Shown: positions 38,750 through 48,416, numbered from the stretch's first letter. The stretch is DNA of 64,000 nucleotides from an uncultured Eggerthellaceae bacterium (GCA_934617425.1 CAKTUD010000005.1:1-64000); one strand, 5' to 3'. The notes: generated by a model not told the origin, from the letters alone. Numbers and translations are program-made.

Positions 38750-40039
38750 ATGCTGAAAAAACTGCGCATCAAATTCATCGCGATCATCATGGTCATCGTC
38801 ACCTTGGTTTTGACAGTAGCGTTTTCGACGATCTGCTTCGTCGAATACCAGCGAGCAAACGCCGATCTCGAAAACGCCATGCAAACCCTGATAGAGCGCG
38901 CCGCCGACAACATGTCCAATCCGCGCCCCGACGACATGCGCCCCGATGAAAACGGCCCTCAAAGCCACACCGATCAAAACGGGCCGCATATCGGCGGAGC
39001 CGACAGAGACAAAGCGAGTCTCTACCCCATCGCCCTTTACGCGCTCAGCCCCGACGACTCACTTGAAAGCGTGGACGATTTCGCAACGGCATCGATCGAA
39101 AGCGATGTTTTGGCGACCGCGCAGAAAAGCATCACCGGCGCAAACGATGGATACGGCCTTGTCAGCGGCACGGAGCTTCATTATCTCAAACGCACTATAG
39201 GAGAGACGACTTTCGTCGCATTCGCCGATTCCTCCAATACCGATGGGTGGAAATCACTCGCACTGACCCTTTTGCTGGTCGGGGTCGCCGCACTTGCCGT
39301 TTTCTTCGTGCTGAGCTTGATGTTTTCTCGGTGGGCGCTTCTTCCCGTAGAAAAAACCTGGGAATCGCAACGCCGTTTCGTCACCGACGCATCCCATGAG
39401 CTGAAAACCCCCCTGACGGTCATCCTTGCCAACACCTCGATTTTGCTTTCGCACCCCGAGCACTCGATAGCGCAAGAAAGCAAATGGCTCGAAAGCACCC
39501 AAGCTGAAACGCAACGGATGCAGGGGCTTGTCGGGGAGATGCTCGAACTTGCCCAAGTAGAAGAAAGAGCGCCCCGCGAAAGCGAGCGCATCGATTTGAG
39601 CGATATCGTAAAAGGTCAGGCCCTTGAGTTCGAATCGGTAGCCTTTGAGGGAGGATTCGCCCTTGAAAGCAAGATAGCCGATGGAATAGCGATCGAAGGC
39701 GATCCCGAACGTATGCGAAAACTTGTCTCAACGCTTATCGAAAACGCCAGCAAATACGTGAACAACGGCGGCATGGTATCTATCTCCCTCTCGCGTGAAG
39801 GGAAGGCGGCAAGCTATAGCGTAGCGAACACGGGATCGTTTATCGAGGCGGCCGACCTTGCGCATATCTTCGATCGATTCTATCGCTCCGACAAGGCGCG
39901 TTCGAGCGAGACGGGCGGCTTTGGCTTGGGGCTTTCGATTGCGCAGGAAATCGCGAAAAGCCATGGCGGCGACATCGTCGCAACAAGCACGCCCGAAGCA
40001 GGCACACGTTTCACGGTCACCTTGCCCCTCGCAAAATAA
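38750..40039 (+). CDS. Sensor histidine kinase
   Basis: A 429-residue kinase: membrane segments at about 9-32 and 169-192, an outside domain of ~135 residues beginning with an Asp/Pro/His-rich stretch (PRPDDMRPDENGP), then a short linker. The HisKA motif is at His216 (DASHELKTPLTV) and the ATPase boxes are N (LIENASKYV, Asn332), F (HIFDRFYRSD) and G (GGFGLGLSIAQEIAKSHGG). Partner of the response regulator directly upstream. The outside domain has no familiar sensor motif; the acidic/His region could bind metal ions. The gene ends ahead of a hairpin terminator. Confidence 0.94.
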   Translation: MLKKLRIKFIAIIMVIVTLVLTVAFSTICFVEYQRANADLENAMQTLIERAADNMSNPRPDDMRPDENGPQSHTDQNGPHIGGADRDKASLYPIALYALSPDDSLESVDDFATASIESDVLATAQKSITGANDGYGLVSGTELHYLKRTIGETTFVAFADSSNTDGWKSLALTLLLVGVAALAVFFVLSLMFSRWALLPVEKTWESQRRFVTDASHELKTPLTVILANTSILLSHPEHSIAQESKWLESTQAETQRMQGLVGEMLELAQVEERAPRESERIDLSDIVKGQALEFESVAFEGGFALESKIADGIAIEGDPERMRKLVSTLIENASKYVNNGGMVSISLSREGKAASYSVANTGSFIEAADLAHIFDRFYRSDKARSSETGGFGLGLSIAQEIAKSHGGDIVATSTPEAGTRFTVTLPLAK

Positions 40040-40040
40040 G

Positions 40041-40078
40041 CGGTCGCTCGAAGGCGACCGTTTGCAATACTTTTTTGC
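40041..40078 (+). terminator. Terminator after histidine kinase
   Basis: Stem CGGTCGC/GCGACCG (40041-40047, 40054-40060) followed by TTTGCAATACTTTTTT, between converging kinase and ppsR genes. Confidence 0.7.
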
Positions 40079-40136
40079 ATCGGCATCAGATTCGCAATAC
40101 CCAAACCGCTGCCAATGCCAGCCCTTTCCGCAACAG

Positions 40137-41024
40137 CTATCCTTTCACCTTCGTGGAAGGATGCCAGCGCTCGTAATAGCGCAAGATTTCCTGAGCGGTT
40201 TCCTCGACAGCGCGGCCATCGGTATGCACCACGATGCAGTTGAGCTTGCGCATAAGCGCACGAGCGCGTTCGAGGTCTTCGTAGATATACTCCTCATCTG
40301 CGTACTGCCCCGCCACCGCCGCAGCTATGCCGTTTCCGATACGGCGCTTGCGGATATCGCGCAGCACCTCGACAGTGGTCATCAAGCCGAACAAACGTGT
40401 ACGATCGACATCCCAGATCTCGTGCGGCGGCTCGCTTTGGGGATCGAGCGGCACGTTGGCAACCTTCAATCCTTGCTGTGACAAATAAATGGAAAGCGGC
40501 GTCTTCGAAGTGCGCGACACGCCGATAAGCACGATGTCGGCCTGTGGAAGATCTTGAGGATTGCGTCCATCATCGTGATCGATCGTAAACTCCTGCGCCT
40601 CAATGCGCTTGAAATAGTTATGATCGGCCACATGCAGCATGCCCGCCATATTGGAGGCGCAGACACCCGTAACCTTCTCGATAGCATCGATCGAAGCGGT
40701 AAGCACATCGACCGCGGTGATGTAATCGGTGCTTGCCGCCCATTCGCCGAAAGCCTTGGCAAGGCACCTGTCGACAAGCGTGTAGAAAACCAGGATATCG
40801 GGCTTGCCTGTCTCTTTCAGGTGCTCCTCGCGATGCTTCTCGAAAAAGGTAACGATCTCATCGAACGACTCGACCTTCGAGATGATCTCGATGCATGGGT
40901 TCGACACACCGAACTGCACGGCGGCGGCGCGGGCAATCGCCTGCGCCGTGATACCCATCGAATCACTCATCACGTGGATGGTGGGAATACCCGTGGTGTT
41001 CGCCTGAGGAACGAAAACATCCAT
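40137..41024 (-). CDS. ppsR: Pyruvate, phosphate dikinase regulatory protein (kinase/pyrophosphorylase)
   Basis: DUF299 bifunctional enzyme that inactivates PPDK by phosphorylating the Thr next to its catalytic His using ADP, and reactivates it by phosphorolysis. The 295-residue protein has the P-loop-like GVSRTSKTPLSIYL, the family N-terminus VMSDSMGITAQAIARAA and the HDDGRNP block. It lies 35 bases after glyS and is likely cotranscribed with glyQS; ppdK is its substrate's gene, 6 kb downstream. Confidence 0.96.
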   Translation of the reverse strand: MDVFVPQANTTGIPTIHVMSDSMGITAQAIARAAAVQFGVSNPCIEIISKVESFDEIVTFFEKHREEHLKETGKPDILVFYTLVDRCLAKAFGEWAASTDYITAVDVLTASIDAIEKVTGVCASNMAGMLHVADHNYFKRIEAQEFTIDHDDGRNPQDLPQADIVLIGVSRTSKTPLSIYLSQQGLKVANVPLDPQSEPPHEIWDVDRTRLFGLMTTVEVLRDIRKRRIGNGIAAAVAGQYADEEYIYEDLERARALMRKLNCIVVHTDGRAVEETAQEILRYYERWHPSTKVKG

Positions 41025-41059
41025 GCTATCCGCCGCCTTTGCTCGCTATCGGCCTGTTG

Positions 41060-43150
41060 CTATTTTCCCGTTTTTGCCATCTTGCCGAAATCGGCGATAT
41101 TCGCGAACACGCCCACGAAACGATTGAGCAGCGCAAGGCGATTGGCGCGAATCGCAAGATCTTCGTCCATGACCATGATCTGCGCAAAGAATTCGTCTAT
41201 CGGCTGGCGTAATCCAGCGAGAACACCCAAGGCGCTTTCATAGTCGTCACGCTCAAGAGCCGAAGCAACCTCGCCCTCGGCGGAAACAACGGCGGCGAGA
41301 AGCGCGGCCTCGACCGGCTGGAGAACGCTTTCATCCACATCGGCACCCACGGAAGCGTCGCGCAGGTTGTCGGCGCGAGCGAAAGCCGTTGCCAGATTGG
41401 CGAAATCCTCGGCATTGTTCGTGCGCGCGCCTTCAAGAGAACGAGCGCGAGTGGCGATGACAGCCGGTTCCTCGACGCCGGTTGCCAAAACCGCATCGAT
41501 GGTATCGGCCTCTATGCCCGCATCGCGCAGCATGACTTTGGTGCGCGTGACGAAGAAATCGACCACGGCAGCGCGGACGGTCTCGGCATCGAATCGCACG
41601 CCTTGCTCGGCAAAGCTTTGCAACGCACGGTCGATAGCCGCCGAAAGCGAGATATCGACGCCGGCTTCGAGCATGTTGACGATTCCGATGGCGCTGCGGC
41701 GAAGGGCAAATGGATCGGAAGAACCCGTGGGACCCTGGTCGACCGCGAACAAGCCGCAGATGGTATCGAGCTTGTCGGCCAAAGCAACCAGTTTGCCGAC
41801 AATAGTGTCAGGCAACGCGTCGCCGGCAAAACGCGGTTGATAGTGCTGGGCGATAGCCTGCGCAACCTGCGGGGTTTCGCCGTGAGCCAAGGCATAGTAG
41901 CTACCCATAACGCCCTGAACGCTCGTGAACTCGATGACGGCGTTGGTTACCAGGTCGGCTTTGCAAAGGTGGCTCGCGCGCGAAAGGTCGGCGGCATCCT
42001 GCTCGTTAAGACCAGCATCGACGGCAAGAGCGGCGGCAAGCTTGACCAAACGCTCGGTCTTTTGCTTCACTGTGCCAAGGGATTCCTGGAACACCACGTC
42101 ATCGAGTTTCGCCACGTAATCCTCAAGGGGATGTTTGAGGTCTTCTTCGTAAAAGAACTTGGCGTCGTCGAGGCGGGCACGAACCACACGCTCGTTGCCG
42201 TCGATGATGGTTGCAGCGCAAGCCGGATCGCCGTTCGAGACGATGATGAACTTATTAGTCAATTTATGCTGCGCGTCATAAAGTGGAAAATAGCGCTGAT
42301 GCATAAGCATGGCATCGACGATGATCTCCTCGGGAACGCGCAAGAACTCCTCGTCGAAAGTAGCAACATAGGGTTGAGGGTACTCGGAGAGATTCACGAC
42401 CTCGAGCAAAGTTTTAGCGGGAAGCTCGGCCGTGCAGCCCGTTTGTACTTCGATGGCGGCAACGCCTTCGCGAATGATGCGCTCGCGCTCGGTCTGCGTC
42501 GGAATAACGTAGGCACCGCGAACGACATCGAGCAAGTCGGCCGCTGTAGGAACAACGTGCGCGCCCGGCGCCAGCACGCGATGCCCGAAAGTCTCGTTGC
42601 CCGATGTCGCGCCGGCGTAAGACATAGGCAAAACGACATCATCGAGCATGGCCACGATCCAACGCACAGGGCGCACAAAATACTCGCTATAAGCAGCCCA
42701 ACGCTGGCTGCGCGGCCACTTCAACGCAGTGATGAAGCCTGTCAGAACGTCAGGCAGCAAGTCGGCAACGGGAACAGCCGGAATGTTCTTCGTAGCGAAA
42801 ACGTATTCGACGCCTTTGACTTCGCGACGTTCGAGATTTTCGGGATCCAAGCCCTTGCCACGCGCAAAGCCTATCGCTGCCTTGGTAGGTTTGCCTTCTC
42901 CGTCGAAAGCGATCTTGGCCGCGGGGCCTTTGTATTCCTCGACCAACGCCTCGGTAACATCGGCGATGCCATAGGCCATGACGATCAAACGACGCGGGCT
43001 CGAATGCACTTCGATGCGCTCAAAGGGAATACGCGCTTCGGCAAGGGCCGCGGGCGCCATCTTATCAAGTTGCTTGTTGGCAGAATCAAGATCGAACGCA
43101 GGTATCTCTTCTACGCCGATTTCAAAGGCAAGCGTATGCGTTGTAGTCAT
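41060..43150 (-). CDS. glyS: Glycyl-tRNA synthetase, beta subunit
   Basis: Subunit of the alpha2-beta2 bacterial GlyRS; the beta chain binds tRNA-Gly. The 696-residue protein begins LAFEIGVEEIPA and has WPRSQRW, the QSLGTVKQKTERL region, HD-like segments, GSSDPFALRR and a C-terminal anticodon-binding helical part (ALNRFVGVFANIADF). ATG 43150 starts one base after the glyQ stop with AAGGGTGA ahead; upstream frame is discarded. Confidence 0.97.
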   Translation of the reverse strand: MTTTHTLAFEIGVEEIPAFDLDSANKQLDKMAPAALAEARIPFERIEVHSSPRRLIVMAYGIADVTEALVEEYKGPAAKIAFDGEGKPTKAAIGFARGKGLDPENLERREVKGVEYVFATKNIPAVPVADLLPDVLTGFITALKWPRSQRWAAYSEYFVRPVRWIVAMLDDVVLPMSYAGATSGNETFGHRVLAPGAHVVPTAADLLDVVRGAYVIPTQTERERIIREGVAAIEVQTGCTAELPAKTLLEVVNLSEYPQPYVATFDEEFLRVPEEIIVDAMLMHQRYFPLYDAQHKLTNKFIIVSNGDPACAATIIDGNERVVRARLDDAKFFYEEDLKHPLEDYVAKLDDVVFQESLGTVKQKTERLVKLAAALAVDAGLNEQDAADLSRASHLCKADLVTNAVIEFTSVQGVMGSYYALAHGETPQVAQAIAQHYQPRFAGDALPDTIVGKLVALADKLDTICGLFAVDQGPTGSSDPFALRRSAIGIVNMLEAGVDISLSAAIDRALQSFAEQGVRFDAETVRAAVVDFFVTRTKVMLRDAGIEADTIDAVLATGVEEPAVIATRARSLEGARTNNAEDFANLATAFARADNLRDASVGADVDESVLQPVEAALLAAVVSAEGEVASALERDDYESALGVLAGLRQPIDEFFAQIMVMDEDLAIRANRLALLNRFVGVFANIADFGKMAKTGK

Positions 43151-43151
43151 G

Positions 43152-44084
43152 CTATTCACCCTTCTTATCGCTATCGTCGGGAAGCGCGGCATGCTCGCCC
43201 ACAACATTGGCCAAATACGATGCGCAGCAATCCTTTACCATCGAACGCACGCGCAAGATGTAAGCCATGCGCTCGGTTGCGGAGATCACACCGCGCGCAT
43301 CAAGCAGGTTGAATGTGTGGCAGCACTTCAAAACCCAATCGTATGCAGGAAGCGGAAGCTCCTTGGAAAGACACAGCTTGGCTTCGCGCTCGTACTGGTT
43401 GAATGCCTCGAAGAGGAAATCGGTGTTGCCCACCTCAAAGTTATACGTAGAAAACTCGCGCTCGTTTTCCAGATAGACATCGCCGTAAGTGAATTCGACG
43501 CCATCGTCGCCACGCGCCCAAATGATGTCGTATACGCTGTCAACTCCCTGAATATACATGGTAAGGCGCTCGAGGCCGTAAGCGATCTCCACCGGCACGG
43601 GCGAGCACTCGAAACCACCCACCTGCTGGAAATAGGTGAACTGCGTAACCTCCATGCCATTGAGCCAAACCTCCCAGCCAAGGCCCCAGGCGCCGAGCGT
43701 CGGGCTTTCCCAGTCGTCCTCGACAAAACGCACGTCATGCTTGTCGGGATCGATGCCGATGGTGCGCAGGCTTCCCAGATACAGGTCTTGGATGTTGTCG
43801 GGGCTCGGCTTCATGAGCACCTGGAACTGATAGTAGTACTGCAAGCGATTGGGGTTTTCGCCATAACGCCCATCGGTTGGACGACGGCAGCCTTGCACAT
43901 AGCACGTGCGCCACGTATCGGGTCCCAGCGCGCGCAGCGTCGTGGCGGTGTGATTGGTGCCCGCGCCGACGGCGCCGTCGTAGGGCTGCAAAACAACGCA
44001 ACCCTGGCTTGCCCAGTAATGTTGCAGATTCATGATCACGTCTTGAAAGGTCATCACTTGACCTTTGTTTGCATCAGATGCCAT
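43152..44084 (-). CDS. glyQ: Glycyl-tRNA synthetase, alpha subunit
   Basis: Catalytic class II subunit that activates glycine. The 310-residue protein has the family text [68 protein letters not shown] and [23 protein letters not shown] 44084 has AAGGAGAATC upstream. First gene of glyQ-glyS-ppsR. Confidence 0.98.
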   Translation of the reverse strand: MASDANKGQVMTFQDVIMNLQHYWASQGCVVLQPYDGAVGAGTNHTATTLRALGPDTWRTCYVQGCRRPTDGRYGENPNRLQYYYQFQVLMKPSPDNIQDLYLGSLRTIGIDPDKHDVRFVEDDWESPTLGAWGLGWEVWLNGMEVTQFTYFQQVGGFECSPVPVEIAYGLERLTMYIQGVDSVYDIIWARGDDGVEFTYGDVYLENEREFSTYNFEVGNTDFLFEAFNQYEREAKLCLSKELPLPAYDWVLKCCHTFNLLDARGVISATERMAYILRVRSMVKDCCASYLANVVGEHAALPDDSDKKGE

Positions 44085-44156
44085 GATTCTCCTTATCTTC
44101 AAGGCCGAAAAGCCATATCAAACGACATGGAACCGCGCAAGTCGAAGCATTCGCGG

Positions 44157-44732
44157 TTATTTGGTTAGCAACCCGAAATCACTGAGGGGCCAATAAATCA
44201 GCATACCCCGCCCCGTTATGGACGAGATGGGGATAGCGCCGAAATAGCGCGAATCCAGAGAGTTTTCGCGATTGTCCCCCATGACCCAAACATAGCCAGC
44301 AGGGACAGTATAGGGATACGTGATATTCACCGAAAGAGCTTGGCGATCGAGAGGGTACGACTGGCCTTTGACATGCGTCTCGTCAGCCATGACGCCATCG
44401 ACGTACACATGCCCATCGACCATGGTGACAGTTTGCCCGCCGCATGCCACAACGCGCTTTATGAGGGTGCGACCGGCAACCTCGGGATCCTCGAACGTAA
44501 CGATATCGCCCTGCTCGGGCTCGCGCACGTAATAAGAGATCTTCTCGGAGAAGACCATGTCGCCAGTCATGATGGTGTCCTCCATCGATCCCGACGGTAT
44601 CTCATAAGGCTGGAAAACAAAGGTGCGCAGCGCTATGGCGAGCACGATGACGAACGCCACCATCCCAACGAAGCTCAATGCGCCATGCAAAGCGTTATTT
44701 GTCGGTTTCTTAGCGTGATGTCCGGCATCCAT
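44157..44732 (-). CDS. lepB: Signal peptidase I
   Basis: Membrane serine protease that removes signal peptides. The 191-residue protein has one N-terminal membrane segment (about 18-37), the catalytic Ser49 (PSGSMEDT), the general-base Lys92 (LIKRVVA) and the late box VMGDNRENSLDSRYFG. Downstream of trmD by 104 bases, as in many Gram-positive genomes. Confidence 0.97.
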   Translation of the reverse strand: MDAGHHAKKPTNNALHGALSFVGMVAFVIVLAIALRTFVFQPYEIPSGSMEDTIMTGDMVFSEKISYYVREPEQGDIVTFEDPEVAGRTLIKRVVACGGQTVTMVDGHVYVDGVMADETHVKGQSYPLDRQALSVNITYPYTVPAGYVWVMGDNRENSLDSRYFGAIPISSITGRGMLIYWPLSDFGLLTK

Positions 44733-44836
44733 GAAAGCGAAAATCCTTTATTTCAAAAGCATCTGAAAAGATGAGATGCGAGAAAGTCGATATCGCCTTT
44801 ATGATACCCCCGAAAGCAAAGCAACCGGGCAACAGG

Positions 44837-45637
44837 CTATTTGCTACGCAAAGTTCTTAGAAATTCCCTATCAGCTATGGAAAGATCGGCTATGTCGAGC
44901 AAATCGGGGCGACGGTCAAGCGTACGCTTGAGGCTTTGCTGCCTACGCCAGACATCGACTTTCCCATGATCGCCCGAAAGCAAAACCGACGGAACCTCGT
45001 TGCCGCGAAAATTTGCCGGGCGCGTATACTGGGGGAACTCCAGCAAGCCCTGAGCAAAGCTTTCCTCGTCGGCACCGCCCGCAGCCCCCAGAACGCCGGG
45101 GAGCTTGCGTACCACGGCATCGATTACCACCATGGAAGCAAGCTCTCCGCTGGTAAGCACGTAATCGCCGAGAGAGATTTGATAATCAGCAAGCTCGTAG
45201 GCGCGCTCGTCGATGCCTTCGTAGTGGCCGCAGATAAAAAGCAAACGCTCTTCGGAAGAGAGCTCGCGCACCACCGATTCATCAAACGTGCGTCCTAGCG
45301 GAGTAAGAAAGATCACCGTGGGTTTTGCCGCGTCAGCATGCTGGGGAACAGGACCGGTATGCGGCTGCTCGTTTTTGCGATCGATTTTTGCATAAGTTGG
45401 GTCGTCGATGCCGCAAAGCGCATCGTATGCCTCGAAAATGGGCTCGCATTTCATGATCAGCCCATTGCCGCCGCCGTAGGGATCGTCATCGGTGGAACGA
45501 TGTCGATCGTGCGTCCAATCACGCAGATCGTATGCCGTGAAATCAAGGATGCCTTTATCTTGGGCGATCTTCATCATCGACGACCCCATAACAGAGTCGT
45601 ACATATGCGGGAAAGTCGAAAGGGTCTCGATAATCAT
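44837..45637 (-). CDS. trmD: tRNA (guanine-37-N1)-methyltransferase
   Basis: SPOUT methyltransferase making m1G37, which prevents frameshifting. The 266-residue protein has the N-terminal TLSTFPHMYDSV, PYGGGNGLIMKCEP, the trefoil-knot ICGHYEGIDERA and SLGDYVLTSGELA. A hydrophilic insert of ~20 residues (after DRKNEQPHTG) sits before the knot. It follows rimM by 33 bases. Confidence 0.97.
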   Translation of the reverse strand: MIIETLSTFPHMYDSVMGSSMMKIAQDKGILDFTAYDLRDWTHDRHRSTDDDPYGGGNGLIMKCEPIFEAYDALCGIDDPTYAKIDRKNEQPHTGPVPQHADAAKPTVIFLTPLGRTFDESVVRELSSEERLLFICGHYEGIDERAYELADYQISLGDYVLTSGELASMVVIDAVVRKLPGVLGAAGGADEESFAQGLLEFPQYTRPANFRGNEVPSVLLSGDHGKVDVWRRQQSLKRTLDRRPDLLDIADLSIADREFLRTLRSK

Positions 45638-45670
45638 GAAAGCAGCCTCAAAGACACGCCGCGCTTCGCG

Positions 45671-46237
45671 CTAAAGCGACAGAAGGCCGGCGGGAATATG
45701 TGTATAGACCCGTTGGGTCTCGGGGTCGACATCGAGGATGAACTCATCCACCAAGGGGATGAGAAGGAAGTCGGAGGGCAAATCGGCTCGATCAGCGCCA
45801 AAGAGCTGTTTCGCGGCGATATGCGGCGAACGCTCCACCTCCAGCAAAACTTGTCCTGGATTCTCGATCACATCGTGGATGCTTCCCAACTCGCCGAATT
45901 CATCGTCGAGAACAACCCATCCCGCCCAAGAAGCAGGCATCTGGGAAATCGTCTCACGCTGCTTGTCATCAAGCTGCACCAAACAATGCGAACCCACCAA
46001 AGCCGACGCATCGTTTCGATTGTCGATGCAGTCGAAATACACCAAAGCGGTATCGTCGTCGAGCAAATCGATTTGCTGCACTATGCCGCGACGGGGCATG
46101 TCGAGCACCGGCGGTACGAAAGCAACCTCGTTGCCGACAGACAGCAAAAACGGAAGGCCCGTCGTTGCTTTTACGACGAACCCCCCGTCCAAATTACGCG
46201 TCTTCGCTAAAACAGCAATATCGGACCAGTTGCGCAT
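45671..46237 (-). CDS. rimM: Ribosome maturation factor RimM
   Basis: Helps 30S head assembly together with S19. The 188-residue protein has the N-terminal RimM barrel and a C-terminal PRC-barrel (GELGSIHDVIENPGQVLLEVE, DFLLIPLVDEFILDVDPETQRVYTHIPAGLL). The start ATG directly follows the khpA stop (TAA-ATG). Between khpA and trmD, the usual place. Confidence 0.92.
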   Translation of the reverse strand: MRNWSDIAVLAKTRNLDGGFVVKATTGLPFLLSVGNEVAFVPPVLDMPRRGIVQQIDLLDDDTALVYFDCIDNRNDASALVGSHCLVQLDDKQRETISQMPASWAGWVVLDDEFGELGSIHDVIENPGQVLLEVERSPHIAAKQLFGADRADLPSDFLLIPLVDEFILDVDPETQRVYTHIPAGLLSL

Positions 46238-46492
46238 TTACTCGATAATCTCAACTTCCACATGGGAGTTGGTACGAGAAGCCGCTGCACGCGCAAGCGT
46301 ACGAATCGACTTGATAACACGACCCTGGCGACCGATGACCTTGCCAGCGTCCCCCTCGTTCACATGAACTTCCACGAGGATGGTGCCGTTATCGGTTTCG
46401 GTCGAGACGATGTCCAAGTCGTCCTCGTGCTCGACAAGGGGACGAACCAAACAATCGACAAGCCCGGCCATTTCCTGCGTCTGATCTGCCAT
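46238..46492 (-). CDS. khpA: KH-domain RNA-binding protein KhpA
   Basis: An 84-residue single KH domain with the GxxG loop GKVIGRQGRVI (residues 50-60). KhpA partners with KhpB in Gram-positive bacteria to bind RNA and tune cell division. The start ATG is five bases after the rpsP stop; longer upstream frames overlap rpsP and are rejected. Confidence 0.95.
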   Translation of the reverse strand: MADQTQEMAGLVDCLVRPLVEHEDDLDIVSTETDNGTILVEVHVNEGDAGKVIGRQGRVIKSIRTLARAAASRTNSHVEVEIIE

Positions 46493-46496
46493 GAAG

Positions 46497-46742
46497 CTAC
46501 GCCTCTTCGTTAGCGTTCTTCCACAAACGAGCAACGGTGTCGGTAGGCTGAGCGCCAACGCCGATCCAGTAGTTCATGCGCTCGGTGTCGAACTGAACCA
46601 AGTTAGGATGAACGTTGGGATTGTAGCGACCAACTTCCTCGATGAACTTGCCATCGCGGGGCTTGCGGGAATCGGCAACGACAACGCGATAGTACGCATA
46701 CTTCTTGGCGCCGTGACGGGCAAGGCGAATTTTGACTGCCAT
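46497..46742 (-). CDS. rpsP: 30S ribosomal protein S16
   Basis: An 81-residue S16 ([42 protein letters not shown]). First gene of the rpsP-khpA-rimM-trmD unit, behind its own promoter at 46833-46861. Confidence 0.98.
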   Translation of the reverse strand: MAVKIRLARHGAKKYAYYRVVVADSRKPRDGKFIEEVGRYNPNVHPNLVQFDTERMNYWIGVGAQPTDTVARLWKNANEEA

Positions 46743-46832
46743 GAAGACGAACTCCTTTTTACTACTTACTCTTTATTACCAGGTGCAGACAATTTGAAAG
46801 CACCTCTTTGTCTGCGAAAACAGCAATTGCTA

Positions 46833-46861
46833 ATGTTACGACCTAAAAGGGCATTTGACAA
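46833..46861 (-). promoter_or_regulatory. Promoter of the rpsP operon
   Basis: Minus-strand -35 TTGTCA (46856-46861), exact 17-base spacer, -10 TAACAT (46833-46838), leaving a leader of about 85 bases before rpsP. Confidence 0.65.
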
Positions 46862-46964
46862 GCAATCTGCCGTTAAATTCTAACGAAGCGCATTCGCTAC
46901 CCTGCTGAGGAAAGCGCGATTGCGTCGAAATCACACAACGCCCACCGCAAAGACAAAGGGGTCG

Positions 46965-48392
46965 CTATTGGCCGAGCATCTCCTGAATGCGCTTGAGGTC
47001 GGCGCGACTCATCCCCGCGGGCATACCGGGCATGCGCAAACGACCGGCCTTCTTCCCTTTTTTGCCTTTCTTCCCTTTTTTGCCACGCGCGGGCTGGGTC
47101 ATGGCGGGAGCCATCTTCTTGACCATCTTGCGCGCCTCGTTGAACTTCTTCATAAGATCGTTCACATCGTGCACGGTGACACCCGCACCGGCAGCGATGC
47201 GCGCACGGCGGCTTCCGTTGATGCAATCGGGCTTCTCGCGCTCTTGCTTGGTCATGGAGTTGATGATGACCTCCATGTTATCCATCGCTTTTTCATCAAC
47301 CTGGCCGGCCGCAAGGGCGCGATCGCCGCCAGGCAATGCAGAAACGAGCTTAGAAACGCCGCCCATCTTGCGAATCTGCCGATTCATATCGATGAAGTCG
47401 TTAAGGCTCAAGTCAGCACGCATCAAGCGCTCGGCAGCTTCAGCTTCTTCTTCAAGCTGCTGCACCTTGACGGCGTTCTCGATAAGCGAAACCATGTCGC
47501 CCATGCCCAAAATGCGCTTGGCCATGCGATCAGGATGGAATGCTTCGAGCGAATCGGGCTTCTCGCCTTGGCTTATGAATTTGATGGGCTTACCCGTAGC
47601 CTCACGCACCGACAAAGCGCCACCGCCGCGCGCATCGCCATCCATCTTGGACATGATCACGCCGTCGAAATCGACGCGCTCGGAAAACGCCTTGGCAACA
47701 TTCACCACGTCTTGACCAGTCATGGCGTCGACAACCATCAAGATTTGATCGGGGTCGACGGCAGCCTTGATGCGCTCGGCTTCCTCCATCATTCCCTCGT
47801 CGACATGCAAGCGGCCGGCGGTATCGATGATGACGACGTCGCGCAGGTTGTCGACGGCATTCTGCACGCCTTCTTTGGCAATCTGCACCGGGTCTTTGCC
47901 ATCGCCGCGATACACCTTCACGCCGATCTCGCCGCCGAGCGTTTCCAGCTGGTCGGCAGCCGCCGGACGATAGACGTCGCAAGCGACGAGCAGCGGGTTG
48001 TGCTTCTCGTTCTTCAAAAGATAGGCGAGCTTCGCTGCCGCGGTTGTCTTGCCTGAACCCTGCAAGCCGACGAGCATGATGACGTTGGGAATCTTGTTAG
48101 GTACAAGATCGAGCCTCGAGGCAGTCTCATCGCCAAGCAGATTGGTAAGCTCGTCGAGAACCACTTTGATGACGTTTTGCGCCGGAGTAAGCGAATCGAG
48201 AACCTCCGCCTGCATGCAGCGCTCGGTGCATGCCGTGGTAAAAGATTTCACCACCTTGAAGTTGACGTCGGCCTCAAGCAAAGCCATGCGGATCTCGCGC
48301 ATGGCATCGGCGATATCCTTCTCGGTGAGACGGCCTTTGCCGCGCAAACCCGAGAATACGCCCTGTAGTTTGTCGGAAAGCGATTCGAACAT
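46965..48392 (-). CDS. ffh: Signal recognition particle protein Ffh
   Basis: SRP54 GTPase that binds signal sequences and SRP RNA. The 475-residue protein has the NG domain (Walker A GLQGSGKTTAAAKLA, DTAGRLHVDE, TGQD, SKMDGDARGGGALS) and a Met-rich M domain ending MPGMPAGMSRADLKRIQEMLG, preceded by a Lys/Gly patch. Its receptor ftsY lies 24 bases upstream. Confidence 0.98.
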   Translation of the reverse strand: MFESLSDKLQGVFSGLRGKGRLTEKDIADAMREIRMALLEADVNFKVVKSFTTACTERCMQAEVLDSLTPAQNVIKVVLDELTNLLGDETASRLDLVPNKIPNVIMLVGLQGSGKTTAAAKLAYLLKNEKHNPLLVACDVYRPAAADQLETLGGEIGVKVYRGDGKDPVQIAKEGVQNAVDNLRDVVIIDTAGRLHVDEGMMEEAERIKAAVDPDQILMVVDAMTGQDVVNVAKAFSERVDFDGVIMSKMDGDARGGGALSVREATGKPIKFISQGEKPDSLEAFHPDRMAKRILGMGDMVSLIENAVKVQQLEEEAEAAERLMRADLSLNDFIDMNRQIRKMGGVSKLVSALPGGDRALAAGQVDEKAMDNMEVIINSMTKQEREKPDCINGSRRARIAAGAGVTVHDVNDLMKKFNEARKMVKKMAPAMTQPARGKKGKKGKKGKKAGRLRMPGMPAGMSRADLKRIQEMLGQ

Positions 48393-48416
48393 CGTAACCC
48401 CTTGTATCGTTTGCTG

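Noticed and set aside
41603..43312. 569-codon plus-strand frame opposite glyS
   Set aside because: Antisense of glyS with no family resemblance or ribosome site.
44085..44156. T-box or riboswitch before glyQ
   Set aside because: Only 72 bases separate lepB and glyQ, with no specifier or antiterminator-like fold.
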